Shown: piece after piece, positions 19,435 to 28,498 of the stretch | Numbering within the stretch: position 1 is the stretch's first letter | How the letters are laid out: every line of letters begins with the position of its first letter | The notes under the pieces: generated by a model | Seen by the model: only the letters and a program-made list of their open reading frames with translations | Database searches by the model: none | What the model was told of the DNA's origin: nothing | Origin: Chloroflexus sp. Y-396-1 | GTDB taxonomy: Bacteria > Chloroflexota > Chloroflexia > Chloroflexales > Chloroflexaceae | Assembly: GCF_000516515.1 (NCBI RefSeq) | Contig: NZ_KI911784.1 | Span: forward strand, 2,822,881-2,886,880 | Direction of reading: 5' to 3' | Length of the DNA stretch: 64,000 bases | Program-made: the position numbers and the translations under genes

Positions 19435-22400
19435 TTAGTTTCCGCACGGATCAACGTTACGCCAGTTGAGTACGGTATCGTTCACCGTTTGTAGGCCACT
19501 TGTACCGTAGGTGAGTGTTAATTGGCGATTGGCTAGTTCTTCACAAGCGGCACCCTTCTCAACGTAATCCCAAGAGCCAAGGGTATACTTGTACTCAAGC
19601 TGCGTTCCCTCACGTCCGGTAAAAGTGATCGTCCACTGCGTTGCAGAGATCTGCGTCATGACCACTCCACCCGGATTCCACTGCGGTAACCCGCCATTAA
19701 GCCGGTCGAGGAAACCGGCGATGTAAACACTACGCCCGATCGCATCTTCGACCGGAGTTGGTACCGTGACGTTCATGATCAGCGTGACCGTGCGTAGTTC
19801 AGCAGTAGCAGTTACCGGTACGCTAAAGCCTGACCGGTTGAACGAGGTATCAAGTGCACGCACTGCGTAAGTGTACGTTGCGCCCGTCATCACCGTCGTG
19901 TCGGTAAAGGTAGTGGTTGTTGTGCGCGCAAAAATGATTTCGTTACCGTTACTGTCGATACGACGTACTTCGTAGGCGTAGGCATCACCAACCGCATTCC
20001 AGCTCAAGGTGATTCCCGTCGGAGAGGCGCTCAGCACCTGCAAGCCGGTTGGTATCGCCGGTGGTGTTGTATCACCACTAGAGAGTACAGTGAGTATGCC
20101 TGGCTGGGTTGGCAATCCGCTGATTGGCCCACCGCGATCAGCGTAGAGCCAGTCGCGTCCATTCGTTGTGCTGTAACGGAAGACGTAGTCGAAGACACCG
20201 ACGGTTTCAGGCTGGAGCCGGGCCTTGAATTCGTCATTGTTACCAACATCGACGTTAAAGGTTGCTTCAACCCATATCCAGCTACTGCCACCTGGATCAC
20301 TACCTTGTGGACCGTATCCAATCTGCGCACGTAGACCAGGTGTTGCGCCAGGCAGGTTGGTAATGCCGTTAATCCACACCTGCCCATAAATCTCTGGTGT
20401 CAAATCGATAGTCGAGATGGTATGGTTGATGCTCGGCGGCCATTGCAGGTTGGCCCATCCGATTGGGTAATGTGGAAGCGCACTGACTTCTGCCGAGGCC
20501 GGGCTTTCGTTACCGGCTGCATCTAGTGCTCGGACTATGTAGTAATACGTGCGACCATTGAGGACCGTAGTATCGGTAAAGGTGAGGCTGGTTACCGGTG
20601 TGCCATTGATCTTTAGCCAACCACCACCACTGACCGGACTGCGGTAAATGTTGTACGCCTGTGCTCCACCACTCGGGCGTTGCCAGCTTAAGCGCACCAA
20701 ACCATCACCTTCTTCGGTTACCCGGAGGTTTCGTGGTGCAGCAGGTGGCGTTAGGTCGGCGCCTGGCTCACTGAGAAGAACTGTGCCGCTCAGCGGAGCC
20801 AGCGTTATCTGCACACCACCTTGTACGACTCGTACCTTCTCATCACGCTGGTTACCAACCGTGAAGAGTGCACAGAGTTCTACCCCATTTGGAAGGAAGC
20901 CACTAACCGGAACTGTTACCATCTGCGTGGCTGTACTGCGATTGATCAGAATAATCGCTGCTTCATTGCGATATTTGCGGCCATACGCTGCTACACCTGC
21001 CACATCGTCAGCCAGTAGTGGGGTGAAATTACCCCGCACCAAAGCTGGATAGCGATTGCGCAGTTCGATCAGGCTGCGGTAGTATGCAAAGAGATTAGTA
21101 TCAGGAGCCCCTCCCAAGTCTGGCCACGGATAGGTACGCCGATCATCGGGATCATCATCACCAGTTACACCCACTTCATCACCGTAATAGATAGTTGGTG
21201 CGCCAGGCATAGTGAATTGGATCAGAGAAGCAAGCTGTAAACGTTGCTTCCCTTCTGCTAGATTGGCCGAGTTGAACTCCTTGTCGGCTCTTGTTTCCTG
21301 GCCGGGGGTGAGAGTCCACAGGATACGCTCAGTATCGTGACTATCAAGCAGATTCATGAGAGTGTAGTACGCAGCATCGGGATAATCCTCACGAATTGAG
21401 GCCAGGCGACTTAAGAACTCTGAAGGGCTGATAACCCGTCCGCTATCTCCAAAACCTTTGCTATCAAACGTTCCGCCCGGTAAGAGCAACCCGATTACTG
21501 CATCGCGCAGGCGGTAGTTCATCGTCGTATCAGCGGTTTGGCCGCGCAGATGGCGGAGCAATGTTGAGTCTTTCTGCCACAGCTCACCGACGATTAGCCC
21601 ATCACGCTTAGTCTGACGCACCACTGTACGAAATGTCTCCCAAAAACCGCTGGGGAAGCTGGCATCACCCATCACATCAAGACGCCAGCCCGCTGCGCCT
21701 CGCCGTAACCAAAAGCGTGTGACGCTGTTAGTGCCGGTCAAGAAATAGTTTTGCACGTTAGGGTTCGACTTGTTTATTTCTGGGATCGAGTCAAACCCAA
21801 ACCAGCCAACGTAATCATCGCTCGTGCAGGGTACGTTTGTGGTACGGAAGTTGAACCAGTTGCGATAGGGTGAAGCCAGTGACTCACAGGCACCCAGGGT
21901 GTCGTAATGCCCATACCTATCAAAGAATGGGCTGTCTGATGACATGTGGTTGAAGACGCCATCAAGAATGATCCGTATCCCACGCCGTCGTGCCTCTTGT
22001 ACGAGGTGGACGAACGTACCATTGTTACCAAGATAAGAGTCGATCTGATAGTAGTCGCGGGTATCGTAGCGATGATTCGAGGCAGCGGCAAAAATTGGGT
22101 TGAAGTAAATGGTGGTAATACCGAGTTGTTGCAGATAATCGAGCTTCTCAATCACACCCTCTAAATCACCACCGTAATAATCACGACCACGTGGCCCCTC
22201 AATAGTTGGGCTCCAGGCAGGTGGTGTACTGTCATAGCGCCATGGGCAGTTAGATGCAGCATCGGCGTAATGACGGCAGAACCCTTCAGGGAGATCACCC
22301 CATCCCAATGTGATGACCGGATCGTCATAGCGAATATCGCCCGCTTGAGGATCGTTGTGCGGATTGCCGTTGCGGAAACGATCGGGAAAAATCTGGTAGA

Positions 22401-23586
22401 TAACCGCCGATCGGGCCCAATTGGGTGAGGTAAAAGCCGGATCGTAGAACATCAACGCATAACTGAAATCAACTACATCGTCCGTCATTCGTCCAGGGCC
22501 ACCATCAAGGGCCGCTGTATTATCAGCGTAATAATCTGTATCACTCCCATCGCTTACGATAAAGCGATACCAGAGGTTGTTGGGTTGCGTCTCGTGTAAC
22601 GTAGCCGCCCAGAAGTCGCAGGTTCGTGGTCCATAATCACCATAACAATCGGTGTCGGCTGCGACAATACTCATCGGAATAAAGCGTTGGGCACCGGCAT
22701 TGACATCGTAGACCCGCAGCGTTACTGCGGTCACGTCATTATGGAAGGTACGTAAGCGAATGGTTACCGGCGTACCAGCAGGAACTGTGCCACCTGGAGT
22801 GCGGTATAGGGGATCACGGGAATTGTGATACACCCCATCCCATTCCACATTGTTGTCGGGCTGAGGCAACGCGCTGCGCACTTCAACGCCAACGAACGTT
22901 GTGGCGGTATTAAAGCTAAAGATGACAGTTGCCGGGCCGGTAACGGTGAAAGGTACATTGTTCCCAAATGCACCATAGTTTGGGTTTGCCCAGCTCTCAT
23001 TGGTGGCAATCTTAAATTCATAACTACCAGGCGGGATCGCATCCGTGATAAATGTAAAGATACCATCGCCATCAACATCACTCATAAAGGTACGTAAACA
23101 TTCCGGCTGCCAGTCACTACTGCAACCGATTTCGCTGTTGAAGTCTCCCGGAACGGTATAGATAGTATTCCGTACCCTATCAGCGATGTAATGGGTCTTG
23201 TGATCGTAGTAGAAACGTACAGATTGCGTGCTATTCAGGGTAATTGGAATATTTGGGCCGTTTTGCTGAAAATTAGCTCCATAATTTTCGGCCCAACTTC
23301 CCATAGCAACTTTGTACTGGTAGTTTCCGGCTGGAATAGGTGCTGAAATGAACAGATAGACACCGTTACCCTGCGGGGTAAAGGCCGAACCGGCACATCC
23401 TGGATCCCAGTTGCTGCACGCACCAGCAGTTGCGACTGATTGTAGATCACCGGTGAGATTGACCGACGACGGTTGTGCTGTGTGGTCGGCGAGGCTTATG
23501 GATGGTTGTGGTGCAATCGTTGCACCAAAAAGCACCCCAAACACAAGAATGAGGTGCAAGATGCGGAAAAACGGGCGCGGTCTCAC
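19435..23586 (-). CDS. Secreted multidomain amylopullulanase / alpha-amylase (GH13)
   Basis: 1383 residues from GTG 23586, chosen because AAAGGAG sits 7 nt upstream and the signal peptide then begins at residue 1 (FFRILHLILVFGVLFGA). Next are two X25-like modules (about 35-235; SNWDPGCAGSAF and SDWQPECLRTFM), a GH13 N-terminal beta domain, and the catalytic barrel (about 390-830). Catalytic residues are visible: nucleophile Asp in GWRLDVMGD (near 634), acid/base Glu in GELWQKDS (near 665) and LLDSHDTER (near 750). Two fibronectin III modules (about 949 and 1175) flank a further beta module; a CBM20-like starch-binding domain closes the protein. It should hydrolyse extracellular alpha-glucans. 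No transporter genes are adjacent. Confidence 0.93.
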   Translation of the reverse strand: MRPRPFFRILHLILVFGVLFGATIAPQPSISLADHTAQPSSVNLTGDLQSVATAGACSNWDPGCAGSAFTPQGNGVYLFISAPIPAGNYQYKVAMGSWAENYGANFQQNGPNIPITLNSTQSVRFYYDHKTHYIADRVRNTIYTVPGDFNSEIGCSSDWQPECLRTFMSDVDGDGIFTFITDAIPPGSYEFKIATNESWANPNYGAFGNNVPFTVTGPATVIFSFNTATTFVGVEVRSALPQPDNNVEWDGVYHNSRDPLYRTPGGTVPAGTPVTIRLRTFHNDVTAVTLRVYDVNAGAQRFIPMSIVAADTDCYGDYGPRTCDFWAATLHETQPNNLWYRFIVSDGSDTDYYADNTAALDGGPGRMTDDVVDFSYALMFYDPAFTSPNWARSAVIYQIFPDRFRNGNPHNDPQAGDIRYDDPVITLGWGDLPEGFCRHYADAASNCPWRYDSTPPAWSPTIEGPRGRDYYGGDLEGVIEKLDYLQQLGITTIYFNPIFAAASNHRYDTRDYYQIDSYLGNNGTFVHLVQEARRRGIRIILDGVFNHMSSDSPFFDRYGHYDTLGACESLASPYRNWFNFRTTNVPCTSDDYVGWFGFDSIPEINKSNPNVQNYFLTGTNSVTRFWLRRGAAGWRLDVMGDASFPSGFWETFRTVVRQTKRDGLIVGELWQKDSTLLRHLRGQTADTTMNYRLRDAVIGLLLPGGTFDSKGFGDSGRVISPSEFLSRLASIREDYPDAAYYTLMNLLDSHDTERILWTLTPGQETRADKEFNSANLAEGKQRLQLASLIQFTMPGAPTIYYGDEVGVTGDDDPDDRRTYPWPDLGGAPDTNLFAYYRSLIELRNRYPALVRGNFTPLLADDVAGVAAYGRKYRNEAAIILINRSTATQMVTVPVSGFLPNGVELCALFTVGNQRDEKVRVVQGGVQITLAPLSGTVLLSEPGADLTPPAAPRNLRVTEEGDGLVRLSWQRPSGGAQAYNIYRSPVSGGGWLKINGTPVTSLTFTDTTVLNGRTYYYIVRALDAAGNESPASAEVSALPHYPIGWANLQWPPSINHTISTIDLTPEIYGQVWINGITNLPGATPGLRAQIGYGPQGSDPGGSSWIWVEATFNVDVGNNDEFKARLQPETVGVFDYVFRYSTTNGRDWLYADRGGPISGLPTQPGILTVLSSGDTTPPAIPTGLQVLSASPTGITLSWNAVGDAYAYEVRRIDSNGNEIIFARTTTTTFTDTTVMTGATYTYAVRALDTSFNRSGFSVPVTATAELRTVTLIMNVTVPTPVEDAIGRSVYIAGFLDRLNGGLPQWNPGGVVMTQISATQWTITFTGREGTQLEYKYTLGSWDYVEKGAACEELANRQLTLTYGTSGLQTVNDTVLNWRNVDPCGN

Positions 23587-24330
23587 CTTAAAGCTCCTTT
23601 GCACTGCCTGTACCTTCTTAACACGGCGGCATCCATCAGGGACGCCGTGAAGTAGCACCATTGCATGAACCGCACCTTAGCGCTACGGAGCTAGATTGAG
23701 CGCGGCGATATTGTTTTTAACAGAAAAGTTGCCGACAAAATAGATGCTTGTGCAACATATCATAAATCATACGTCCTCCTTTGTCAAGAGGTATTGGTTG
23801 CTGTAAGAGTTTTCACCTTACCCGTCAGCGGTGATGTGAGGTGATAGGAAAGAGAAAAGAGGGATAAGCGGGCGCGGCAGGTTCCCAATCCGTCCGCAGC
23901 TTCCCGTTCCGACAGTAGTCTACTGCCAACCCCTTATTGTCTTGCCGATCATGAGATGCCACTGTACCGGTAGGGGCGAGTTCCAAATCTGCCCTAAGTG
24001 GCGTGCTCAGGCGGCAAGCAATGGCTTCCGGTCGCACACCGTAGGACACGGACCAGCGGTTCGCTCACCCAGGTCGGGGGTGTTTTTGTCATTCCATTCG
24101 GTTACTGTTGCGTGGCTCGCATGAGACCAAAAGATGAAAACGCTGCAAACTTCTGTCGCTGATCTTATGGGTTTTTAAGGTTCTCAGTTTTTGGTCATGT
24201 TCACCGATAAACGTCATTCACACCGTCACGACGATCTCCAAATCGATGCTGCTTGCCTTGGTGCGCAGGCAGTCGTCCCGCACCTGCCGTGGCAGCGATG
24301 GAACGGCGCCTGTCGCAGAAGCACGTCATA

Positions 24331-24353
24331 GGGGCGGGTTCCAAACCCGCCCC
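24331..24353. repeat. REP-like palindrome, family 1 (best copy)
   Basis: Arms GGGGCGGGTT / AACCCGCCCC around CCA: a perfect 10-bp stem. It is the clearest member of the family in the window. Confidence 0.75.
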
Positions 24354-24523
24354 TACCATACACGGACAGGAATCATCGGCGTGCGACCAAGGGCCTGATC
24401 GGAGACCACCGGCGGCGCGGAACGCAGCGCGCCGTTGCCCACGCTGCGGACATTCCGCTCGCTCCTCATGTCTGTAAGGTCGAGTGAAAACGTTGAAATC
24501 CCCTGTCGCTGCTCGCGAGACTC

Positions 24524-24552
24524 TTGACAAACTTCCTTCAAGATCATACAAT
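24524..24552 (+). promoter_or_regulatory. Near-consensus sigma-70 promoter of the acetoin-dehydrogenase-like cluster
   Basis: TTGACA (24524-24529), exactly 17 bp, TACAAT (24547-24552). Transcription would start near 24559, leaving a leader of about 175 nt before the first gene. A small inverted repeat (TCATTC / GAATGA) lies just past the start point and could be an operator. Confidence 0.75.
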
Positions 24553-24734
24553 GAAATTATCAATCTCATTCTCAAAACGAATGAATAACTAACCCTGATA
24601 CCACATTCTCGCTCATTTCCCTCCTTCTTTCTGCACATTTTGGCCTCTGTACACTATCAGGGGAATCTCTATCCTGGCTTGATATGGCTCATCGCTGAGC
24701 TAGTGATGTTGTTCGTTGAGGAACGGAGAACAGT

Positions 24735-25751
24735 ATGAACATTAGTCGGGAAAAGCTCCTCTGGGCGTATGAGCGCATGCGTCTCATTCGCGAGTTCGAA
24801 GACCGGCTTCACGCTGATTTTGCCGCCGGGAAGATACCCGGTTTCGTTCACTTGTATGCCGGTGAAGAGGCGGTAGCTGTTGGACTATGTGCGCATTTGC
24901 GTGACGACGACTTTATTACCAGTACCCATCGCGGGCACGGCCACTGTATCGCTAAGGGTGTTGACCTCCGGGCAATGATGGCAGAGATCTACGGTAAAGC
25001 AACCGGCGCCTGTAAGGGGAAAGGCGGCTCAATGCATATTGCCGATGTTGACAAAGGTATGCTCGGAGCGAACGGTATCGTTGGTGGTGGACCACCGCTG
25101 GCATGCGGTGCTGGTCTGACTGCAAAGCTCAAAGGTACTGATCAGGTGACTGTCTGCTTCTTCGGTGATGGGGCTTCCAATCAGGGTACAACGTTTGAAG
25201 GTCTTAATCTGGCCGGGATATGGAAATTACCGGTTGTGTTCGTTTGTGAGAATAATGGCTACGCTGAAACAACATCACCGCGTTACTCGGTTTCCGGCCA
25301 AGACATTGCCGCTCGTGCTCGGGGCTTTGGTATGCCAAGTATTGCTATCGATGGCCTCGATTTCTTTGCCGTATACGAAGCGGCAGGTGAAGCAATAGCT
25401 CGTGCCCGACGTGGTGAAGGGCCGACCTTTATTGAGGCGCAGACATACCGCTACTATGGCCACTTCGAGGGTGACTCAATTCGCTATCGTACTCGTGATG
25501 AAGAGTCGTACTATCGTTCACTCGATTGTCTGCAACGTTTTCGCCAGACGGTAACTGCGCAAGGTCTGCTTACTGCCACTGAACTTGATGAGATTGATGC
25601 TCGCGCCCGTGCTGCGGTCGAAGATGCAGTACGCTTTGCTGCCGAAAGCCCACTCCCTGATCCGGCAGAGCTGTTGACTGACGTATACGTCGATTACCCC
25701 GTGACCGGTTTGTGGCCGTTTCAGGAAGCTACGGTCGCAGTACAACGCTAA
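24735..25751 (+). CDS. acoA: Acetoin/pyruvate-type dehydrogenase E1 component, alpha subunit
   Basis: 338 residues, start preceded by CGGAGAACAGT. Thiamine-diphosphate enzyme: the ThDP/Mg motif runs from GDG (144-146) to ENN (172-174). Other family marks are GEEAVAVGLCAHLRDDD, THRGHGHCIAKG and GGSMHIAD. Together with the next gene it forms the alpha2beta2 E1 that decarboxylates a 2-oxoacid or cleaves acetoin and passes the acyl group to a lipoyl domain. Acetoin is favoured over pyruvate because an AcoX homologue and an AcoC-like hydrolase fusion follow. The gene order E1 alpha, E1 beta, lipoyl protein, AcoX suggests one transcript from the promoter at 24524. No E3 gene is in the window. Confidence 0.88.
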   Translation: MNISREKLLWAYERMRLIREFEDRLHADFAAGKIPGFVHLYAGEEAVAVGLCAHLRDDDFITSTHRGHGHCIAKGVDLRAMMAEIYGKATGACKGKGGSMHIADVDKGMLGANGIVGGGPPLACGAGLTAKLKGTDQVTVCFFGDGASNQGTTFEGLNLAGIWKLPVVFVCENNGYAETTSPRYSVSGQDIAARARGFGMPSIAIDGLDFFAVYEAAGEAIARARRGEGPTFIEAQTYRYYGHFEGDSIRYRTRDEESYYRSLDCLQRFRQTVTAQGLLTATELDEIDARARAAVEDAVRFAAESPLPDPAELLTDVYVDYPVTGLWPFQEATVAVQR

Positions 25752-25835
25752 GAATTGATAAGCGTCCTGTAGACAGAGGCATTGTTTCTGAACAATCCTT
25801 CGGTTTACAGAACTACTCGATGATGAGGTGTCACC

Positions 25836-26870
25836 ATGACGGTAATGGTTGAGGAGGCAGTTCGTACCCTGAGCTATCGTGAGGCCATCAATGAGGCGCT
25901 GCGTCTAGAGATGCGGCGCGATCCGACTGTGATTATTATGGGTGAGGATGTAACCGGCGCATCGCACAGCGAAGATGAATCCCATCTTGATGCCTGGGGT
26001 GGCGTTTTGGGTGTAACTAAGGGTCTGGTTCACGAGTTTGGTCGTCAGCGTGTGCGCGATACCCCCATCACTGAGTCGGGTTTTGTCGGTGCAGGGGTTG
26101 GTGCAGCAGCAACTGGCCTCCGTCCGGTCGTTGAACTGATGTTTATCGGCTTTATGGGGGTTTGTCTGGATCAGATTGTTAATCAGGCTGCCAAGATGCG
26201 CTACATGTTCGGTGGCAAGGCGCGTATTCCGTTGGTCATTCGCACGATGATCGGTGCTGGTTTTCGGGCTGCTGCTCAGCACTCCGACTCCATTTACTCA
26301 ACGTTTGTGCATTTCCCCGGTCTGAAGGTAGTAGCTCCGGCGACACCTGCCGATGCAAAAGGCTTACTTATTGCAGCCATTCGCGATGATGATCCGGTGA
26401 TCTTCTGTGAGCATAAGCTGCTTTACGATATGAAGGGGCCGGTGCCCGAAGGTGAATATGTTATTCCACTCGGTCAGGCTGAAGTAAAGCGTGAAGGTGG
26501 CGACGTAACTATCGTAGCAATTTCTCGTATGGTGCTTCACGCCTTAGAGGCCGCTGAACGATTGGCACAGCAAGGGATTAGTGCTGAGGTGATCGATCTG
26601 CGCTCCCTTTCGCCGCTTGATGAAGAGACGGTGTTGCAGTCGGTGCATAAAACTGGACGTTTGGTCGTTGTTGACGAAGACAATCCACGTTGTAGCGTTG
26701 CCGGAGACATTGCAACCCTGGCTGCAACGCAGGCGCTTGAGTTTCTGAATGCACCGGTGAAGTTAGTCACGCCGCCTCATACACCGGTACCCTTCAGTCC
26801 AGCGCTCGAAGATATCTATGTGCCCTCGCCGGAGCGGATTGTCGCAGCGGCACGCGCAACGCTTGGCTAA
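25836..26870 (+). CDS. acoB: Acetoin/pyruvate-type dehydrogenase E1 component, beta subunit
   Basis: 344 residues behind GAGGTGTCACC. Typical E1 beta architecture: SYREAINEALRLEMRRDP, then MGEDVTGASHSEDE, the partner-binding GFVGAGVGAAATGLRPVVE, and a C-terminal transketolase-like domain with EVIDLRSLSPLDEETV and VVVDEDNPRCSVAGD. It completes the E1 heterotetramer with the gene 84 bp upstream. The extended HSEDESHLDAWGG loop after the active-site segment is longer than in many pyruvate dehydrogenases, which agrees with the acetoin-type assignment, though specificity cannot be proved from sequence. Confidence 0.88.
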   Translation: MTVMVEEAVRTLSYREAINEALRLEMRRDPTVIIMGEDVTGASHSEDESHLDAWGGVLGVTKGLVHEFGRQRVRDTPITESGFVGAGVGAAATGLRPVVELMFIGFMGVCLDQIVNQAAKMRYMFGGKARIPLVIRTMIGAGFRAAAQHSDSIYSTFVHFPGLKVVAPATPADAKGLLIAAIRDDDPVIFCEHKLLYDMKGPVPEGEYVIPLGQAEVKREGGDVTIVAISRMVLHALEAAERLAQQGISAEVIDLRSLSPLDEETVLQSVHKTGRLVVVDEDNPRCSVAGDIATLAATQALEFLNAPVKLVTPPHTPVPFSPALEDIYVPSPERIVAAARATLG

Positions 26871-26899
26871 CGTGATAGATAATTGTCGCAGGAGCAGTC

Positions 26900-28288
26900 A
26901 TGCTGACCGAGGTTGTTATGCCCAAATGGGGCTTGAGTATGCAAGAGGGGAAGATCAACCTCTGGCTCAAGCGCGAGGGTGAAACGGTACAAAAAGGCGA
27001 GCCAATTGCTGAGGTTGAAACTGAAAAGATCACAAATGTGGTTGAAGCACCGACCAGTGGCATCCTGGCTCGCCAGTGTTATCCCGAAGGCAGCGTTGTT
27101 GCAGTAACAAAAGTAATAGCCTATATTGCTGCGCCTGGAGAGTATGTAGCTGACGTAACTGGTAATGGAATGACGGCAACGATGCCGACGGATGATCGGC
27201 GTGTTGATAAACCATTACCGCAGCCGCAAATTCGTGTCGGTAATGTGCGGGCCATGCCGGCAGCACGCAAATTGGCTCAGGAACACGGCATTGATTTGAG
27301 TACACTAACCGGTAGTGGGCCGGGCGGGGTCATCGTGAAGGAAGATGTCGAACGTGCAATTACCGCCCGCGCTGCCCCCGTTTCGCCGTTGCAGCGTGTG
27401 AAGTTCTACAGTGCTGGCTATCGTCTTGACGGTTTGCTTTACACACCGCGTCATTTACCCGCTGGCGAGCGTCGACCGGGAGTGGTGTTGCTGGTTGGCT
27501 ATACCTATCTCAAGACCATGGTCATGCCGGATATAGCTAAAGTACTCAATGCGGCCGGTTATGTAGCCCTGGTCTTCGATTATCGCGGTTTTGGTGAGAG
27601 CGAAGGGCCGCGTGGCCGATTAATACCACTCGAGCAGGTTGCCGATGCCCGAGCGGCGCTGACGTTTCTAGCTGAGCAGTCGATGGTCGATCCGGATCGG
27701 CTGGCCGTGGTCGGGATCAGTCTCGGTGGTGCTCATGCGATTACAGCCGCAGCCCTTGATCAACGAGTACAAGCAGTCGTCGCTCTTGAGCCTCCTGGCA
27801 ATGGGGCACGTTGGTTACGTAGTTTGCGGCGTCATTGGGAATGGAGTCAATTTTTGTCCCGTTTGACCGAAGATCGACGACAAAGAGTATTGTCAGGTGT
27901 ATCATCAATGGTCGATCCGTGGGAAATCGTACTACCTGATCCTGAATCAAAAGCGTTTCTCGATCAGGTGGCTGCTGAATTTCCGCAAATGAAGGTGACG
28001 CTGCCCTTAGAAAGTGCTGAGGCATTGATCGAATACGTCCCTGAAGACCTGGTCAATCGGATCGCGCCTCGGCCTCTGCTCATTATTCACGGTGATGCCG
28101 ACCAGCTTGTACCAATCGCAGAAGCGCAGGCCATCGCCGAGCGAGCTGGTTCCTCGGCACAGCTCGAGATTATTCCCGGTATGAGCCATTTCAATTGGGT
28201 CATGCCGGGAAGTCCCGGTTTTATTCGCGTAACCGACAGCGTTGTGAAGTTGCTGAGGAGTGCTTTGCCGGTTTCAGCAGATGATTGA
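26900..28288 (+). CDS. Lipoyl domain / E3-binding domain / alpha-beta hydrolase fusion (AcoC-like)
   Basis: 462 residues, behind AGGAGCAGTC. Domain order: lipoyl domain (1-80) with the lipoylated Lys43 in EVETEKITN; a peripheral subunit-binding domain (about 113-152; AMPAARKLAQEHGIDLS then GPGGVIVKEDVERA); an alpha/beta hydrolase (about 165-455). Visible triad: Ser274 in GISLGG, Asp near 400 in HGDADQLVP and His430 in GMSHFNW. The catalytic domain of ordinary E2 acyltransferases (HHxxxDG) is absent. AcoC proteins of acetoin dehydrogenase complexes also join lipoyl and hydrolase parts, but this one also has a clear E3-binding domain. It may carry the acyl group and then transfer or hydrolyse it. 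Confidence 0.85.
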   Translation: MLTEVVMPKWGLSMQEGKINLWLKREGETVQKGEPIAEVETEKITNVVEAPTSGILARQCYPEGSVVAVTKVIAYIAAPGEYVADVTGNGMTATMPTDDRRVDKPLPQPQIRVGNVRAMPAARKLAQEHGIDLSTLTGSGPGGVIVKEDVERAITARAAPVSPLQRVKFYSAGYRLDGLLYTPRHLPAGERRPGVVLLVGYTYLKTMVMPDIAKVLNAAGYVALVFDYRGFGESEGPRGRLIPLEQVADARAALTFLAEQSMVDPDRLAVVGISLGGAHAITAAALDQRVQAVVALEPPGNGARWLRSLRRHWEWSQFLSRLTEDRRQRVLSGVSSMVDPWEIVLPDPESKAFLDQVAAEFPQMKVTLPLESAEALIEYVPEDLVNRIAPRPLLIIHGDADQLVPIAEAQAIAERAGSSAQLEIIPGMSHFNWVMPGSPGFIRVTDSVVKLLRSALPVSADD

Positions 28289-28473
28289 GCATACAAGAAC
28301 CTTGTGCTACCTTCTCTTTCCTCTTCCGCCAGCGGTAAGGAAAGAGACAGGGCTGAGTAAGACTCAGTCACTGCGATCTGCGTAGCTACATTCTTCACCT
28401 TCATACGCGGCTTAGAGTCTGGTACTTCCAGCGGTAGAGGATCATCTTTTAGACACACGCTTAATCATGTCGT

Positions 28474-28498
28474 GGAGCGCGGGGCACCTGGCCCCGCG
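28474..28498. repeat. Palindrome, family-2-like, directly at the AcoX start
   Basis: Arms CGCGGGGC / GCCCCGCG around ACCTG, at 28478-28498, ending one base before a candidate ATG at 28499. GGAG (28474-28477) stands just before the stem, so folding would bring this possible ribosome site close to the start codon. Confidence 0.55.

Larger units (their letters stand above)
23587..24734. other. 1.1-kb divergent intergenic region rich in dispersed repeats
   Basis: No gene is convincing. It contains a degenerate family-1 palindrome (23971-23995), a good copy (24331-24353), and a block at about 24188-24272 that resembles 55743-55815. Two related blocks start with GTGAAAACG or GATGAAAACG (24134-24166, 24484-24515). 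The aco promoter sits at 24524-24552. An AT-rich stretch (about 23700-23790) upstream of the amylase gene probably holds its promoter. Confidence 0.5.

Noticed and set aside
26900-28288. Standard dihydrolipoamide acetyltransferase (E2)
   Set aside because: No HHxxxDG acyltransferase motif; the C-terminal half has an alpha/beta hydrolase triad.
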